NCBI RefSeq assembly: GCF_000422625.1
Contig: NZ_AUGK01000004.1
Coordinates: forward strand, 124,001-188,000
DNA from: Adlercreutzia mucosicola DSM 19490
Lineage (GTDB): Bacteria > Actinomycetota > Coriobacteriia > Coriobacteriales > Eggerthellaceae
Direction: 5' to 3'
DNA: 64,000 nt
A program made the position numbers and the translations under genes. The notes under the pieces were generated by a model. The model ran no database searches. It was not told the DNA's origin and saw only the letters and a list, made by a program, of their open reading frames with translations. Each line of letters starts with the position of its first letter. The stretch's first letter is position 1. Of this stretch, positions 9,199 through 20,818 are shown one piece after another.

Positions 9199-9235
9199 TC
9201 GCAGGGTTGCTTGTCGGGAAAGCGATGGCCAAGGG

Positions 9236-11041
<1,806 letters not shown>

Positions 11042-11399
11042 AATGGCTTTCTTATCGCGGTCGGTTCCTGCGTATGTGTGCGTCTCGCGAAGAATTGCCC
11101 CTCCCGGGCAGATTTCTTCACGGTGCTGATGCGAATCTTTGGTATTCTACCGCATTGTGTATCCAGCGATACGCACGCGCGGTGATTCCACCGCCAAATC
11201 TGCAGACGTGGCTGCGCTTGAGAGATTGCGATTGCTGGCGGCCTTCCGGGCTCAGGGCCCGGGGCTGAGAAAGCGGGCAAATCCCGCCGCTTTCCATCTC
11301 GCACGATGCCCGGGCGGGCTTTGCCGCTGCGCGTTCGTGTCGTTGGATACCGCAAAGGAAAAGGATCTGAAACGACCGAACCAGAAAGGGCTAGCAATC
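11042..11399 (+). promoter_or_regulatory. Divergent lepA/rpsT intergenic region with structured rpsT leader
   Basis: No gene is seen here. The rpsT side holds two stable stems: CCGGGC at 11246-11251 with GCCCGG at 11257-11262, and GAAAGCGG at 11269-11276 with CCGCTTTC at 11287-11294. A short palindrome GTATC-CAGC-GATAC lies near 11160. The stems may serve S20 autoregulation, which is known for rpsT in E. coli but only inferred here. No clear -35/-10 pair for rpsT was found. Confidence 0.4.
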
Positions 11400-11933
11400 A
11401 TGGCTAACATCAAGTCCCAGAAGAAGCGCATCATCACCAACGAGAAGCGCCGCATGCGCAATCGCGCCGTCAAGAGCGAGCTGAAGACCGCGACCCGTCG
11501 CGTGAAGGACGCCGTGGCCGAGGGCAATGGCGCCGCGGCCTACGCTGCCGCCTGCGCTGCCTGCCGTCTGATGGACAAGGCCGCCTCCAAGGGCGTCATC
11601 CACAAGAACCAGGCCGCCAACCGCAAGAGCGGCATCATGGCCCTGGCCAATTCCGTGGCCACCGCCGAGGACAAGGCCGCTTACGTGAAGCCGGCGCCTA
11701 AGGCCCAGAAGACCGGCTCCAAGAAGGCCGCTGCCAAGGAGGCCCGGAAGGCCGCCATGGCCGAGGCTTCCGCCGAGAAGGCGAAGCGCCGCGAGAAGCA
11801 GCTGAAGGAGGAGAAGAAGGCCGCCGAGCGCAAGGCCAAGGAGGCCGAGGAAGCCGCCAAGGCCGAGGCTGAGGCCGCTGCCGCCGAGGCTGCCGAGGGT
11901 GAGGAGGCTCCGGCCGAGGACAGCGCCGAGTAG
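11400..11933 (+). CDS. rpsT: Ribosomal protein S20 with long C-terminal extension
   Basis: The first 90 or so residues are ordinary S20: [11 protein letters not shown], the [11 protein letters not shown] helix, and the [20 protein letters not shown] signature. After [11 protein letters not shown] the protein continues for nearly 90 more residues of Lys/Ala/Glu, basic at first ([18 protein letters not shown], then [17 protein letters not shown]) and acidic at the end ([12 protein letters not shown]). Typical S20 is about 85-90 residues, so this one (177) is doubled by a predicted charged helix or coiled coil. ATG 11400 fits the family start. A good terminator follows. Confidence 0.93.
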   Translation: MANIKSQKKRIITNEKRRMRNRAVKSELKTATRRVKDAVAEGNGAAAYAAACAACRLMDKAASKGVIHKNQAANRKSGIMALANSVATAEDKAAYVKPAPKAQKTGSKKAAAKEARKAAMAEASAEKAKRREKQLKEEKKAAERKAKEAEEAAKAEAEAAAAEAAEGEEAPAEDSAE

Positions 11934-11957
11934 CTTGCACGTCGCATTCGCACTCCC

Positions 11958-11985
11958 AGCGGGCCGCTTTCGAGCGGCTCGCTTT
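11958..11985 (+). terminator. Intrinsic terminator of rpsT
   Basis: AGCGGGCCGCT (11958-11968), a TTCG tetraloop, AGCGGCTCGCT (11973-11983) and a short TTT. One G-U pair in the stem. Confidence 0.75.
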
Positions 11986-12017
11986 GCGTTGACGGGAGGG
12001 CGGGGCGTTTTCAGGGG

Positions 12018-12282
12018 AAGGGAACCAAACTCGCGTTTCCTGACACGCCCGTCCGTTTTGTGTCGCAAACAGCGGGTTTGGTTCCCAGGCAGTTCAGATG
12101 AGAAGCAATTGACCAGGGGTTTTGTGGCGCGTGGGAACCAAACGACCGTTTTGTGCCGCCAGTTGGGGAACCAAAGCGGTCGTTTGCGCCACAAAAAGAT
12201 TGCCGCCGCGGGCGCTACCGTGCCTCTCGTGTCGCCGTGGGCACCGCAGTGCCTCTCGTACCGCCGCGGGCGCTACCGTGCC
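12018..12282 (+). repeat. Intergenic cluster of GGGAACC/GGTTCCC repeats and a 22-bp direct repeat
   Basis: No gene fits here. GGGAACCAAA occurs at 12020, 12134 and 12167, with the inverse TTTGGTTCCC at 12077. The arms TTTGTGGCGC (12121-12130) and GCGCCACAAA (12186-12195) are perfectly complementary, as are AAACGACCG (12140-12148) and CGGTCGTTT (12177-12185), so about 75 bases can fold into one large hairpin. Next to it a 22-base GC-rich unit is repeated at 12203-12224 and 12261-12282, with TGCCTCTCGT repeated between them. Confidence 0.65.
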
Positions 12283-12291
12283 CATGCGTCT

Positions 12292-12945
12292 TTAGCCCTC
12301 GACCGGCAGCACGTCCTCGCGGATGTAGTTCGTCATGACCTTCGGCTCCACCTCGGGCGGGGTGATGCCGGCTTCGCGGGCCGCCGCGAGGCTCTTCAGC
12401 ATCCAGGCCATGTCGCGGCCGAGGCTGCGCATGGTGTGCATGCCCTCGCCGTCGCCGGCAGCTTCGCCGGGCAGGCGGCCGAAGGCAACGCCCCAGTAGC
12501 TGGACGACACCAGCGGCATGTGGTTGAACTGGAAGTACTTGTTGATCTGGTCGGCGGTCTCGATGGCCCCGGCGCGCCGCGCCACGCCGATGCCGGCGGC
12601 CGGCTTGAAGCGCATGAGGCTGCCGCCCGCGTAGAACATGCGGTCGAGGAGCCCTATGAGCGATCCGGCTGCGCCTGCGAAGTAGACAGGGGAGCCCACG
12701 ATGAGTCCGTCGGCCCCGGCTGCCTTCTCGATCAGCGCGTTGCAGGGGTCGTCGGCGAACACGCAGCGGTGATCGCCCTTCTTGCCGCAGATGCCGCAGG
12801 CGATGCAGCCCCGTATCTCCTTGTTGCCGATCCAGGCGATCTCGGTCTGAACGCCCTCGGCCTTAAGGGTCGCGGCGACCTCCTCTAAGGCCCGGTGGGT
12901 GTTGCCCTTCATGCGAGGGCTTCCGTTGATGAGCAGTACCTTCAC
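12292..12945 (-). CDS. Flavodoxin-fold NAD(P)H-dependent reductase / iron-sulfur flavoprotein-like
   Basis: A 217-residue flavodoxin-fold protein. The FMN-phosphate loop is NGSPRMKGNTH at about residues 7-17, and GSPVYFAGAAGSLIGLLDRM matches the second flavin loop of NADPH-dependent FMN reductases. A cysteine cluster, CIACGICGKKGDHRC, follows the first beta strands and could bind an iron-sulfur cluster, as in the archaeal/anaerobe iron-sulfur flavoproteins. The substrate is unknown. The GTG start at 12945 is preceded by AGAGGAG. It is transcribed alone and diverges from the next gene. Confidence 0.82.
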   Translation of the reverse strand: MKVLLINGSPRMKGNTHRALEEVAATLKAEGVQTEIAWIGNKEIRGCIACGICGKKGDHRCVFADDPCNALIEKAAGADGLIVGSPVYFAGAAGSLIGLLDRMFYAGGSLMRFKPAAGIGVARRAGAIETADQINKYFQFNHMPLVSSSYWGVAFGRLPGEAAGDGEGMHTMRSLGRDMAWMLKSLAAAREAGITPPEVEPKVMTNYIREDVLPVEG

Positions 12946-13050
12946 GATTGTCTCCTCTTCTCGTGTTTTCGCGCGGCCCGGGGGCCCGCGTCCGTTAAAC
13001 TGTGCCTATTCTACCCCGCAACCCCCCATCGTTTCGCAAGGTATGTGAGT

Positions 13051-13236
13051 ATGGCACGAGATACAAACGAGGAATACGACTGGGTCAACGACCCGTTCAA
13101 TGAGAAGAAGATCGCCGAGGAGCAGGAGCGCTATGGCATGAGCGGCACCTCGAAGGCGCTCGTGGGCGTCGGCTGCGTGCTGTTCGTCATCGGCTTCGTG
13201 GCGCTCATCGCCCTGTTGCTGTTCGGTATCCTGTAG
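13051..13236 (+). CDS. Small single-pass membrane protein, function unknown
   Basis: A 61-residue protein with a charged N-terminal half (RDTNEEYDWVNDPFNEKK) and one C-terminal transmembrane helix (ALVGVGCVLFVIGFVALIALLLFGIL). ATG 13051 is preceded by AAGGTATGTGAG, a weak ribosome-binding site. It ends six bases before dusB and is probably cotranscribed with it. No family was recognised. Confidence 0.65.
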   Translation: MARDTNEEYDWVNDPFNEKKIAEEQERYGMSGTSKALVGVGCVLFVIGFVALIALLLFGIL

Positions 13237-13242
13237 ACACCT

Positions 13243-14220
13243 ATGGAAGGTCTGTTCGGGAAGTACCGGGCGCTTCTGGCGCCCATGGCCGGCGTGTCCG
13301 ACATCGCGTTTCGCACCCTGTGCCGCGAGGCGGGGGCGGATATGGCCTTCACCGAGATGGTGTCGGCCAAGGGGCTGTCGTTCGCCAACGAGAAGACGCG
13401 CCATCTGCTGGCCCTGGCCGAGGGCGAGGAGTCGGTGGCCGTTCAGCTGTTCGGCCACGAGCCCGCTGTGATGGCCTCCCAGGCCGCCTGGATCGAGCAG
13501 GAGATGGGGGAGAGCCTGGCGTACCTGGACATCAACATGGGCTGTCCGGCGCGCAAGATCGTCTCGAAGGGCGACGGCTCGGCCCTGATGCGCGACCCGG
13601 ATCTGGCCGCCGCCATCGTGCGGGCGGTGAAGGCGGCCGTGGCCCATCCCGTGACGGTGAAGTTCCGCCGCGGATGGGGGCTGGGCGACGAGACGGCCCC
13701 CGCCTTCGCGCGGTGTATGGAGGAGGCGGGGGCCGATGCCGTCACCGTGCACGGCCGCTTCGCCGAGCAGCTCTATCGCGGCAGCGCCGACTGGGGCGTG
13801 ATCGCCCGGGTGCGCGCGGCGGTGAGTGTGCCCGTGGTGGGCAACGGCGATATCCGCTCGGGGGCTGACGCCGCGGCCATGGCGGCCGCCACGGGCTGCG
13901 ACGGGGTGATGATCGCCCGGGGCGCCGAGGGCAATCCGTGGCTGTTCTCCCAGGTGCAGGCCACCCTCGCGGGCCGGCCGGAGCCCGCGCCGCCCACCGT
14001 TGACGAGCGCATCGCCATGGCGCGCCGCCATGCCGAGCTGCTCACCCATCGCGAGGGCCGCAACATCGTGCGCATGCGCAAGCACGCCATGTGGTACCTG
14101 GCGGGCCTGCCCGGGGCCGCTGCCGCCCGGGGCCGCATCAACTACTGCACCACCCTGGACGATTTCGATCGCGTGTTCGACGAGCTTTTGGAGATAGCCC
14201 ATGGCGCACGATCCCTATAA
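13243..14220 (+). CDS. dusB: tRNA-dihydrouridine synthase
   Basis: An FMN enzyme that reduces uridines in tRNA. The 325 residues show the Dus signatures LLAPMAGVSDIAFRTLCREAGA at the start, the catalytic-cysteine motif INMGCPARKIVSKGDGSAL near residue 100, TVHGR, and GDIRSGADAAA/GARGNPW-like GAEGNPWLF. The family assignment is firm; the exact uridine position is inferred from closeness to the bacterial DusB type. It overlaps hemW by 20 bases. Confidence 0.93.
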   Translation: MEGLFGKYRALLAPMAGVSDIAFRTLCREAGADMAFTEMVSAKGLSFANEKTRHLLALAEGEESVAVQLFGHEPAVMASQAAWIEQEMGESLAYLDINMGCPARKIVSKGDGSALMRDPDLAAAIVRAVKAAVAHPVTVKFRRGWGLGDETAPAFARCMEEAGADAVTVHGRFAEQLYRGSADWGVIARVRAAVSVPVVGNGDIRSGADAAAMAAATGCDGVMIARGAEGNPWLFSQVQATLAGRPEPAPPTVDERIAMARRHAELLTHREGRNIVRMRKHAMWYLAGLPGAAAARGRINYCTTLDDFDRVFDELLEIAHGARSL

Positions 14221-15313
14221 GGCGCTCTACCTGCACATTCCCTTCTGCGTGAAGCGGTGCGGCTACTGCGATTTCGCCACGACGGCCGCGGCCGCGGACG
14301 CGCCGGCCATGGACGAGTACGTGGAATCCCTCGTGCTGGACATCCGCCGCGCCTCCAAGGGGGGCGAGCTGGGGGCTCTGGAGACGGTGTACATCGGCGG
14401 CGGCACGCCGAGTCATCTGGGCATAGCGCGCCTGTCCAGCCTTCTGTACGCCCTGTCGCTGTCGATGCACCTGACGCCCGAGGTGGAATGCACCATGGAG
14501 GCGAATCCCGAGAGCCTGACGGTGCCCATGGTGCGCGACATCTGGGCTTTGGGGGTGAACCGTCTGTCCATCGGCGTGCAGTCCTTTGACGATGGGGTGC
14601 TGCGACGGCTCGGTCGGGCCCACGACGGCGATGGTGCGCGCCGGGCCGTCGCGGCGGCTCAGGCGCGGTTCGAAAACGTGTCGCTGGACCTGATGTGCGG
14701 CATTCCCGGGCAGAGCGCGGCCTCTTTCGAGGCGTCGGTGCGCGAGGCGGTGAGCCTGGGCGTGACCCATGTGTCGGTGTACCCCCTGACCATCGAGCCG
14801 CACACGCCCTTCGACCGTGCGGTGATGCGCGGTGAGATGGCCGAACCCGACGAGGACGAGGAGGCCGCGGCCATGGAGGCCGCCCGACTCATCTTAGAGA
14901 ACGCGGGCTTTCAGCGCTACGAAGTGGCCAGCTACGCGCGGCCCGGCTTCGAGAGTCGCCATAACACCGCCTATTGGACCGGCGCACCCTACCTGGGCCT
15001 GGGTGCCTCGGCGGTGACCATGACCCAGAACGCCGATCGGCGCATGCGGGTGCAGGACGGCCGGGTGGTGGACGATCTGGACGCGCGGCAGATGGCCGCG
15101 GAGGATCTGATGCTGGCCATGCGCATGGCCCGGGGGGTGGCCGACGAGACCGTGGCTGCGGCGGCGAAGCGGCTGCCCGATGCGCCGGCGGTATTCGACG
15201 AGCTGGCCGCCCTCGGCCTGGTGCGCCACGTGGGCGGCCGTTGGCGGCCTACCGACGTGGGGTGGCTCTGCGGCAACGAGCTGTACGGCCGGCTGCTCGA
15301 TCTGGCGCCCTAG
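14201..15313 (+). CDS. hemW: HemW-like radical SAM protein (coproporphyrinogen dehydrogenase-like)
   Basis: A 370-residue radical SAM protein. The cluster-binding motif FCVKRCGYCDF lies at about residues 13-23, followed by YIGGGTPSHL and NRLSIGVQSFDD, all typical of HemW. HemW is thought to insert heme into respiratory proteins rather than act as the old-name coproporphyrinogen III oxidase. The ATG lies inside dusB, so the pair is coupled. Confidence 0.92.
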   Translation: MAHDPYKALYLHIPFCVKRCGYCDFATTAAAADAPAMDEYVESLVLDIRRASKGGELGALETVYIGGGTPSHLGIARLSSLLYALSLSMHLTPEVECTMEANPESLTVPMVRDIWALGVNRLSIGVQSFDDGVLRRLGRAHDGDGARRAVAAAQARFENVSLDLMCGIPGQSAASFEASVREAVSLGVTHVSVYPLTIEPHTPFDRAVMRGEMAEPDEDEEAAAMEAARLILENAGFQRYEVASYARPGFESRHNTAYWTGAPYLGLGASAVTMTQNADRRMRVQDGRVVDDLDARQMAAEDLMLAMRMARGVADETVAAAAKRLPDAPAVFDELAALGLVRHVGGRWRPTDVGWLCGNELYGRLLDLAP

Positions 15314-15350
15314 GGGGCGGTTTCTGCGCCCCGCTTCTTCTTCGCTTGCG

Positions 15351-15402
15351 GGCGGGCTGAAGCCCGCTCCCACGAAGGCCGCCCCTGCGAAGGCCGCCCC
15401 TG
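15351..15402 (+). repeat. REP-like hairpin and 15-bp tandem repeat between hemW and hrcA
   Basis: GCGGGC-TGAA-GCCCGC (15352-15367) is a perfect short hairpin. It is followed at once by CGAAGGCCGCCCCTG repeated exactly twice in tandem (15373-15387 and 15388-15402). Non-coding. Confidence 0.65.
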
Positions 15403-15474
15403 GGAGACTCCGCGTCTCTTCGCGGGCCTTCCACCTGCTGTTGTGTGTCGCTTGCGTCAAGATGGGCGCTCTTC

Positions 15475-15501
15475 TTAGCACTCTCGTTGCGCGGTTGCTA
15501 A
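15475..15501 (+). promoter_or_regulatory. CIRCE operator of hrcA
   Basis: TTAGCACTC, nine bases, then GGTTGCTAA. The left arm matches the CIRCE consensus fully and the right arm at 7 of 9. It lies 34 bases before the hrcA start, as expected for HrcA autorepression released by heat. Confidence 0.85.
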
Positions 15502-15535
15502 AATGGCGTCAACAACGGACGGAAAGGAGAAGGCG

Positions 15536-16546
15536 ATGCTGTCGGAGAGACGCCAAAAGGTACTGCGCGCGCTCATCGAGGACTACATCGAGTACGCGCT
15601 GCCCGTCGGTTCGCGCACGCTGACTGAGCGCCACCATCTGGGCGTGAGCCCCGCTACGGTGCGCAACGACCTTTCCGCCCTGGAGGATGCCGGCTTCATC
15701 CAGCAGCCCCATACCTCCGCCGGCCGCGTTCCCACCGATGCGGGCTACCGCACCTTCGTGGACGAGCTGCTGCTGTCGGGCCTGGCCGAGGAGGAGCGCC
15801 CCCATCGCGATATGGTGGAGGAGCTGCGCTCGTCGGCCTCCGAGTTGGATGCGCTCATGGAGCGCACCTCGGCGGCTCTGGCGCGGCTGACCAACTGCCT
15901 GTCGGTGGTGATGGCCCCTTCCGTGTTCGCCGGGCGCATTCACCAGATCACGCTGGTGTCGCTGTCCGACTGGCAGGCCATCGTCATCGTGGTGGCCGAG
16001 GATGGCCAGGTGGTGAACCGCACCATCACCTTCACCGAGGAGGTGAGCGCCGATGAGCTGGCTGGCGCGCAGAATCTGCTCAACCGCGTGCTGGTGGGTC
16101 AGTCGGCTCGCGACGTGCGTCGCAGCCTGGACGCGAACACCGTGGAGGCCCTCAGCGATCCGCTCGTGCAGCTCATCATCGATGAGGTGATCGATTGTCT
16201 GGGCGAGTCGGACGGCAACCGCGCCCACAGCCTGGGGATCTCGTCGCTGCTGCGCCAGCCGGAGTTCAGCGATGCCAAGGCCCTGCTGCCGGTGATGGAG
16301 GTGCTGGAAGACGATCGCGTGCTGCTGCACACCTTCGACGAGACGACCCAGGAGGGCGGCCCGGTGATGGTGCGCATCGGGCACGAGAACCCCGCCTCCG
16401 AACTGGCCGGCGTGTCCATCGTGGCCTGCCCCTACGGCCGCGGCGAGGCCGACGGCATCGTCGCCGTCATCGGTCCCACCCGCATGAACTACGCCTCCGC
16501 CATCCGCGCCGTGCGCGCCGCCCAGTGCGTGCTGCACGACGAGTAA
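15536..16546 (+). CDS. hrcA: Heat-inducible transcription repressor HrcA
   Basis: Binds CIRCE and represses chaperone genes. The 336 residues start with the winged helix (MLSERRQKVLRALIEDYIEY, then SPATVRNDLSALEDAGFIQQPHTSAGRVPTDAGYR split over the recognition helix and wing), followed by the IDD and GAF-like domains. ATG 15536 is preceded by GGAAAGGAGAAGG. The in-frame ATG 15503 lies immediately after the CIRCE site and is less likely. hrcA-dnaJ stands here without grpE-dnaK, which must be elsewhere. Confidence 0.94.
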   Translation: MLSERRQKVLRALIEDYIEYALPVGSRTLTERHHLGVSPATVRNDLSALEDAGFIQQPHTSAGRVPTDAGYRTFVDELLLSGLAEEERPHRDMVEELRSSASELDALMERTSAALARLTNCLSVVMAPSVFAGRIHQITLVSLSDWQAIVIVVAEDGQVVNRTITFTEEVSADELAGAQNLLNRVLVGQSARDVRRSLDANTVEALSDPLVQLIIDEVIDCLGESDGNRAHSLGISSLLRQPEFSDAKALLPVMEVLEDDRVLLHTFDETTQEGGPVMVRIGHENPASELAGVSIVACPYGRGEADGIVAVIGPTRMNYASAIRAVRAAQCVLHDE

Positions 16547-16598
16547 CCGAGCAATACCTGCATCATTTCCCTGATCAAGAAAGGCAAGACGCTTCACC

Positions 16599-17750
16599 AT
16601 GGCCGCAAACAAGGACTTGTACGAAATTCTCGGCGTCTCCCGCGACGCCTCCGAAGCCGAGATCAAGAAGGCGTTCCGCCATCGGGCTCGCGAGTTGCAT
16701 CCCGACGTGAACAAGGCACCGGATGCAGAAGACCAGTTCAAGGAATTGAACGAGGCCTACGACGTGCTGAGCGACCCGCAGAAGAAGGCGGCCTACGACC
16801 GCTTCGGCACCATCCCGGGCGCAGCGGGCGGGGCCGGCCCCTACGGCGGTGTGAACATCGACTTCGAGGACTTGTTCGGCGGCGGCTTCGGCGGCATGGG
16901 CGACATCTTCTCCACCTTCTTCGGCGGGGCCGCGGCCGGCGGCGCGGGCCGCACGGTGCGCAAGGACGGCCGCGACATGGGTGTGGGCATCCGCATCACC
17001 CTGGCCGAGGCGGCCACGGGCGAGAAGAAGGAGATCGTCTACGACCGTCTGGCGCCGTGCCCCGACTGCGACGGCACGGGCCTGGGCGAGGACGGCAAGG
17101 AAGTGACCTGCCCCGAGTGCGACGGCCGCGGCCGCGTCGTCACGGTGCAGCACACTTTCCTGGGCGACATGCAGTCGGCCACCACCTGCCCTGAGTGCCA
17201 CGGTACGGGCACGATCGTCGAGAACCCGTGCCCCGAGTGCGAGGGCCAGGGCCGCGTGCCCGATCGCCAGCGCGTGTCGGTGGAGGTGCCGCGGGGCATC
17301 CGCGACGGCCAGCAGCTGCGCATCCACGGCTTCGGCGAGGCGGGCATGCAGGGCGCGCCGGCCGGCGACCTCATCGTCACCGTGCGTATCGCGCCGGACG
17401 AGTTCTTCGAGCGCGACGGCGACAACCTGCACTGCAAGCTGGTAGTGCCCATGGTGCAGGCGGCACTCGGCGCCGATGTGGAGATCGACGGCATCTTCGA
17501 GGACGAGAAGGTTACCATCAAGGTGCCCGAGGGCTGTCAGAACAACCAGGTGGTGCGCGTGAAGGGCTTCGGTATGCCGCGGCTGAAGAGCGATGTGCGG
17601 GGCGATTTGTTCGCGCATATCGACGTGGAGATCCCGAAGAAGCTGTCGAAGCGCGAGCGCGAGCTTTTGGAGGAACTGGCCGCCGAGATGGGCGAGAGCG
17701 TGAACGAGGGCCGCACGCCCCTGCAGAAGCTGCGCGACATTTTCGAGTAG
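16599..17750 (+). CDS. dnaJ: Chaperone DnaJ
   Basis: A co-chaperone of DnaK. The 383 residues contain the J domain (1-68, with the HPD triad in [16 protein letters not shown]), a Gly/Phe-rich linker ([17 protein letters not shown]), and four zinc repeats of the CxxCxGxG kind ([32 protein letters not shown]), then the C-terminal substrate-binding domains. It lies 52 bases after hrcA and likely shares its CIRCE-controlled promoter. Confidence 0.96.
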   Translation: MAANKDLYEILGVSRDASEAEIKKAFRHRARELHPDVNKAPDAEDQFKELNEAYDVLSDPQKKAAYDRFGTIPGAAGGAGPYGGVNIDFEDLFGGGFGGMGDIFSTFFGGAAAGGAGRTVRKDGRDMGVGIRITLAEAATGEKKEIVYDRLAPCPDCDGTGLGEDGKEVTCPECDGRGRVVTVQHTFLGDMQSATTCPECHGTGTIVENPCPECEGQGRVPDRQRVSVEVPRGIRDGQQLRIHGFGEAGMQGAPAGDLIVTVRIAPDEFFERDGDNLHCKLVVPMVQAALGADVEIDGIFEDEKVTIKVPEGCQNNQVVRVKGFGMPRLKSDVRGDLFAHIDVEIPKKLSKRERELLEELAAEMGESVNEGRTPLQKLRDIFE

Positions 17751-17769
17751 GCGGAAAGCGAGCGATCCC

Positions 17770-18557
17770 ATGTCCCTTCCGCGATTCTTCCTGGAAAACC
17801 AGGTCTTGGCCGCCGAGACGGAGGCGGTATTTCCGCTGCGGCTGGCCGCCGACGATGCCAGGCACGCGAAGGTGCTGCGGCTGGCGGCGGGCGAGCACAT
17901 CGCCGTGATCGATGCGGCCCAGGATTATTTCGAGTGCGTGATCGCCGATTTCTCCGACGGGCTGCCGCTGGTGTCCATCGCGCGCCACGATGACGGCGGG
18001 GTATCGGGCCCTCAGGTGGTATTGCTCCAGGGCCTGGCCAAGGGCGACAAGATGGAGACGGTCATCCGCCACGCCACCGAGGTGGGCGTAGCGGCCTTCG
18101 TGCCCTTGGCCTGCGCGCGCTCGGTCGTGAAGCTCGCCGGCAAGAAGGCCGCGACCAAGACCGAGCGGTGGCGCGCCATCGCCAAGAGCGCCGCCATGCA
18201 ATCGGGCCAGCTCCGCATCCCCGAGGTGAGCGAGCCGGTGGGCGTGAGGGCGGCGGCCGAGATGATAGTGGGCGCCACCTGCGTGCTCGTGTGCTGGGAG
18301 GAGGCGCCCGAGACGGCGCGCCTTTCCGAGGCGGTGCAGGGCGCCCTCGTCGCAACCCGCACACCGGCGGCTGATGCTCGGGTGGCCGTAGTGGTGGGTC
18401 CTGAAGGGGGTCTGACCGAAGACGAGGTGCAGGTGCTTCTGGCCTGCAATCCCCGGGCCCGTCTCGTGACGCTGGGACCCTCCATCCTGCGCACCGAGAC
18501 CGCGGGCATCGTGGCTCCGGCGCTGGCGCTCTACGAGCTGGGCGGCATGGGCAACGC

Positions 18558-18561
<4 letters not shown>
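17770..18561 (+). CDS. rsmE: 16S rRNA m3U1498 methyltransferase RsmE
   Basis: Methylates U1498 of 16S rRNA with S-adenosylmethionine. The 263 residues have an N-terminal PUA-like region (LPRFFLENQ, then DDARHAKVLRLAAGE) and a SPOUT knot domain with GPEGGLTEDEV near residue 211 and TLGPSILRTETA near the end, the defining motifs. It follows dnaJ by 19 bases, a common order, and overlaps mtaB by four bases. Confidence 0.95.
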
Positions 18562-19772
<1,211 letters not shown>

Positions 19773-19869
19773 CCACGCGGGGCGCGATACCCCCCGAGCA
19801 AGAGGCGCCCATAATTGCGGCTTGCGCTCTGCGAGGATCCTCTTTCGGTCGGCGAACACCCCCGTTTCT

Positions 19870-20029
19870 GCGCGAAATCGTGAGTTATGAGCGTCTCGGG
19901 GCCGGCGAAGGGCCGAATTCCACGGCACCTTCCACGAAAACGCCTGGTCAGAATATCGCTGCAACCTCTGATGTCGCGGGCTTTGCGTACTGGGATATCC
20001 TCAGACGCTCATAACTCGCGATTTCGTGC
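19870..20029 (+). repeat. Inverted repeat with 28-bp arms
   Basis: The arm at 19870-19897 (core CGAAATCGTGAGTTATGAGC) is the reverse complement of 20002-20029 with three mismatches over 28 bases. The arms enclose about 104 non-coding bases. It could be a remnant of a small non-autonomous transposon or a large transcript hairpin. No transposase is nearby. Confidence 0.6.
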
Positions 20030-20088
20030 AATTTCGAGATAGTTCGTCAGCCAAAGCGCATCATACGTCTTGAACACCAAACGGCAAA

Positions 20089-20118
20089 AGCCCCGCAGGC
20101 TTTGGTGCCTGCGGGGCT
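20089..20118 (-). terminator. Terminator of the dead flavoprotein gene
   Basis: AGCCCCGCAGGC (20089-20100) and GCCTGCGGGGCT (20107-20118) make a perfect 12-bp stem, followed on the minus strand by TTTTGCCG. It lies 56 bases beyond the stop of the minus-strand remnant. Confidence 0.8.
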
Positions 20119-20173
20119 CAAGAGAGAGAGGGGGGGGTATGGCAGGGCTGGGTTCGTCCCAGTCGAGGTTGCC

Positions 20174-20352
20174 TTAGGCGAACGGATCCAAGTCCGGAAT
20201 CTTCTCATCGGCGTTACCGCCGGCAGCGTTGATGCCGGCCATGCGGTCGAAGGTCACGCAACGGCCGTGGCCGATGCCGGGCACGTAGGTGGGGTAGTCG
20301 CCCGCGCCGAAGGAGTCGCCCGCCGCCGAGCCGCAGACATAGAGGCCCTGTC
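20174..20352 (-). pseudogene. C-terminal remnant of a fumarate-reductase-like FAD-binding flavoprotein
   Basis: Reading the minus strand to TAA at 20174-20176 gives GLYVCGSAAGDSFGAGDYPT, then VPGIGHGRCVTFDRMAGINAA and a short tail ending DLDPFA. This is the FAD-closing C-terminal segment of the FAD_binding_2/fumarate reductase flavoprotein family (G-x-Y-x-x-G, then G-x-G-x-G-R). Only about 59 residues remain of a normal 500-600. The sequence stops abruptly at about 20352, where it abuts the regulator remnant, so a deletion removed most of both genes. Confidence 0.82.
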
Positions 20353-20354
20353 GG

Positions 20355-20786
20355 GGCCGCTGTGGTCTTCTATGTGACGAGCGTCGTGTTCAAGATGGAC
20401 TTCGACCACCTGACCTACCAGGTGGCCCCGCTGCTCATGGCCGCTGGTTTTCTGTGTCTGCCCCTGCACGAGCCGTTCTCCATTATCGGCACGGCGGTGC
20501 ATCAGTCCGGCTACCCGTAGCCTACTCGCCATCCAGACGGGCCAGCTGATCGGATCGCTCGCGGCCGACGCGGGAAAACGACGTGTTCCTGCTGTTGACC
20601 CGTGGCCGCAACCGCGCCTTCATTCGCAAGGAGCTCGGTATTGGCGACGAGACCGTGAAGAGTCACGTGAAGGCCGTCTACCGCAAGTTCGAAGTCCATT
20701 CCCAGCAAGAGCTGATCAATCTCGTGGAAGAAGAGCGCGGCGAGGGCGAGGGGCGGCGCCGAGCCGTGGGGGAAACGTCATTTTGA
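20355..20786 (+). pseudogene. Remnant of a multi-pass membrane LuxR-family regulator
   Basis: The first part reads VVFYVTSVVFKMDFDHLTYQ and then VAPLLMAAGFLCLPLHEPFS, membrane-helix sequence that ends at a TAG near 20520. After at least two frame changes, ENDVFLLLTRGRNRAFIRKE, then GIGDETVKSHVKAVYRKFEV, continues to TGA 20784-20786. The second part is a LuxR-type DNA-binding domain (TVKSHVKAVYRKF is the recognition helix). Eggerthellaceae often pair such regulators with FAD-dependent reductases, which fits the neighbouring remnant. Confidence 0.8.
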
Positions 20787-20811
20787 GCGGACGCGCAACT
20801 TGGGGTACAAT
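20783..20811 (+). promoter_or_regulatory. Promoter of phoH, possibly leaderless
   Basis: TTGAGC (20783-20788), 17 bases, TACAAT (20806-20811). The ATG begins eight bases after the -10 box, so transcription would start at or just before the A of the start codon. Confidence 0.65.
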
Positions 20812-20818
20812 AGCGAAC

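Noticed and set aside
11139..11399. In-frame upstream extension of rpsT
   Set aside because: S20 proteins begin MANIKSQ; the upstream part is leader with RNA stems.
20130..20137. Run of eight G as a second phase-variation tract
   Set aside because: It lies in non-coding sequence of the decayed region and joins no frames.
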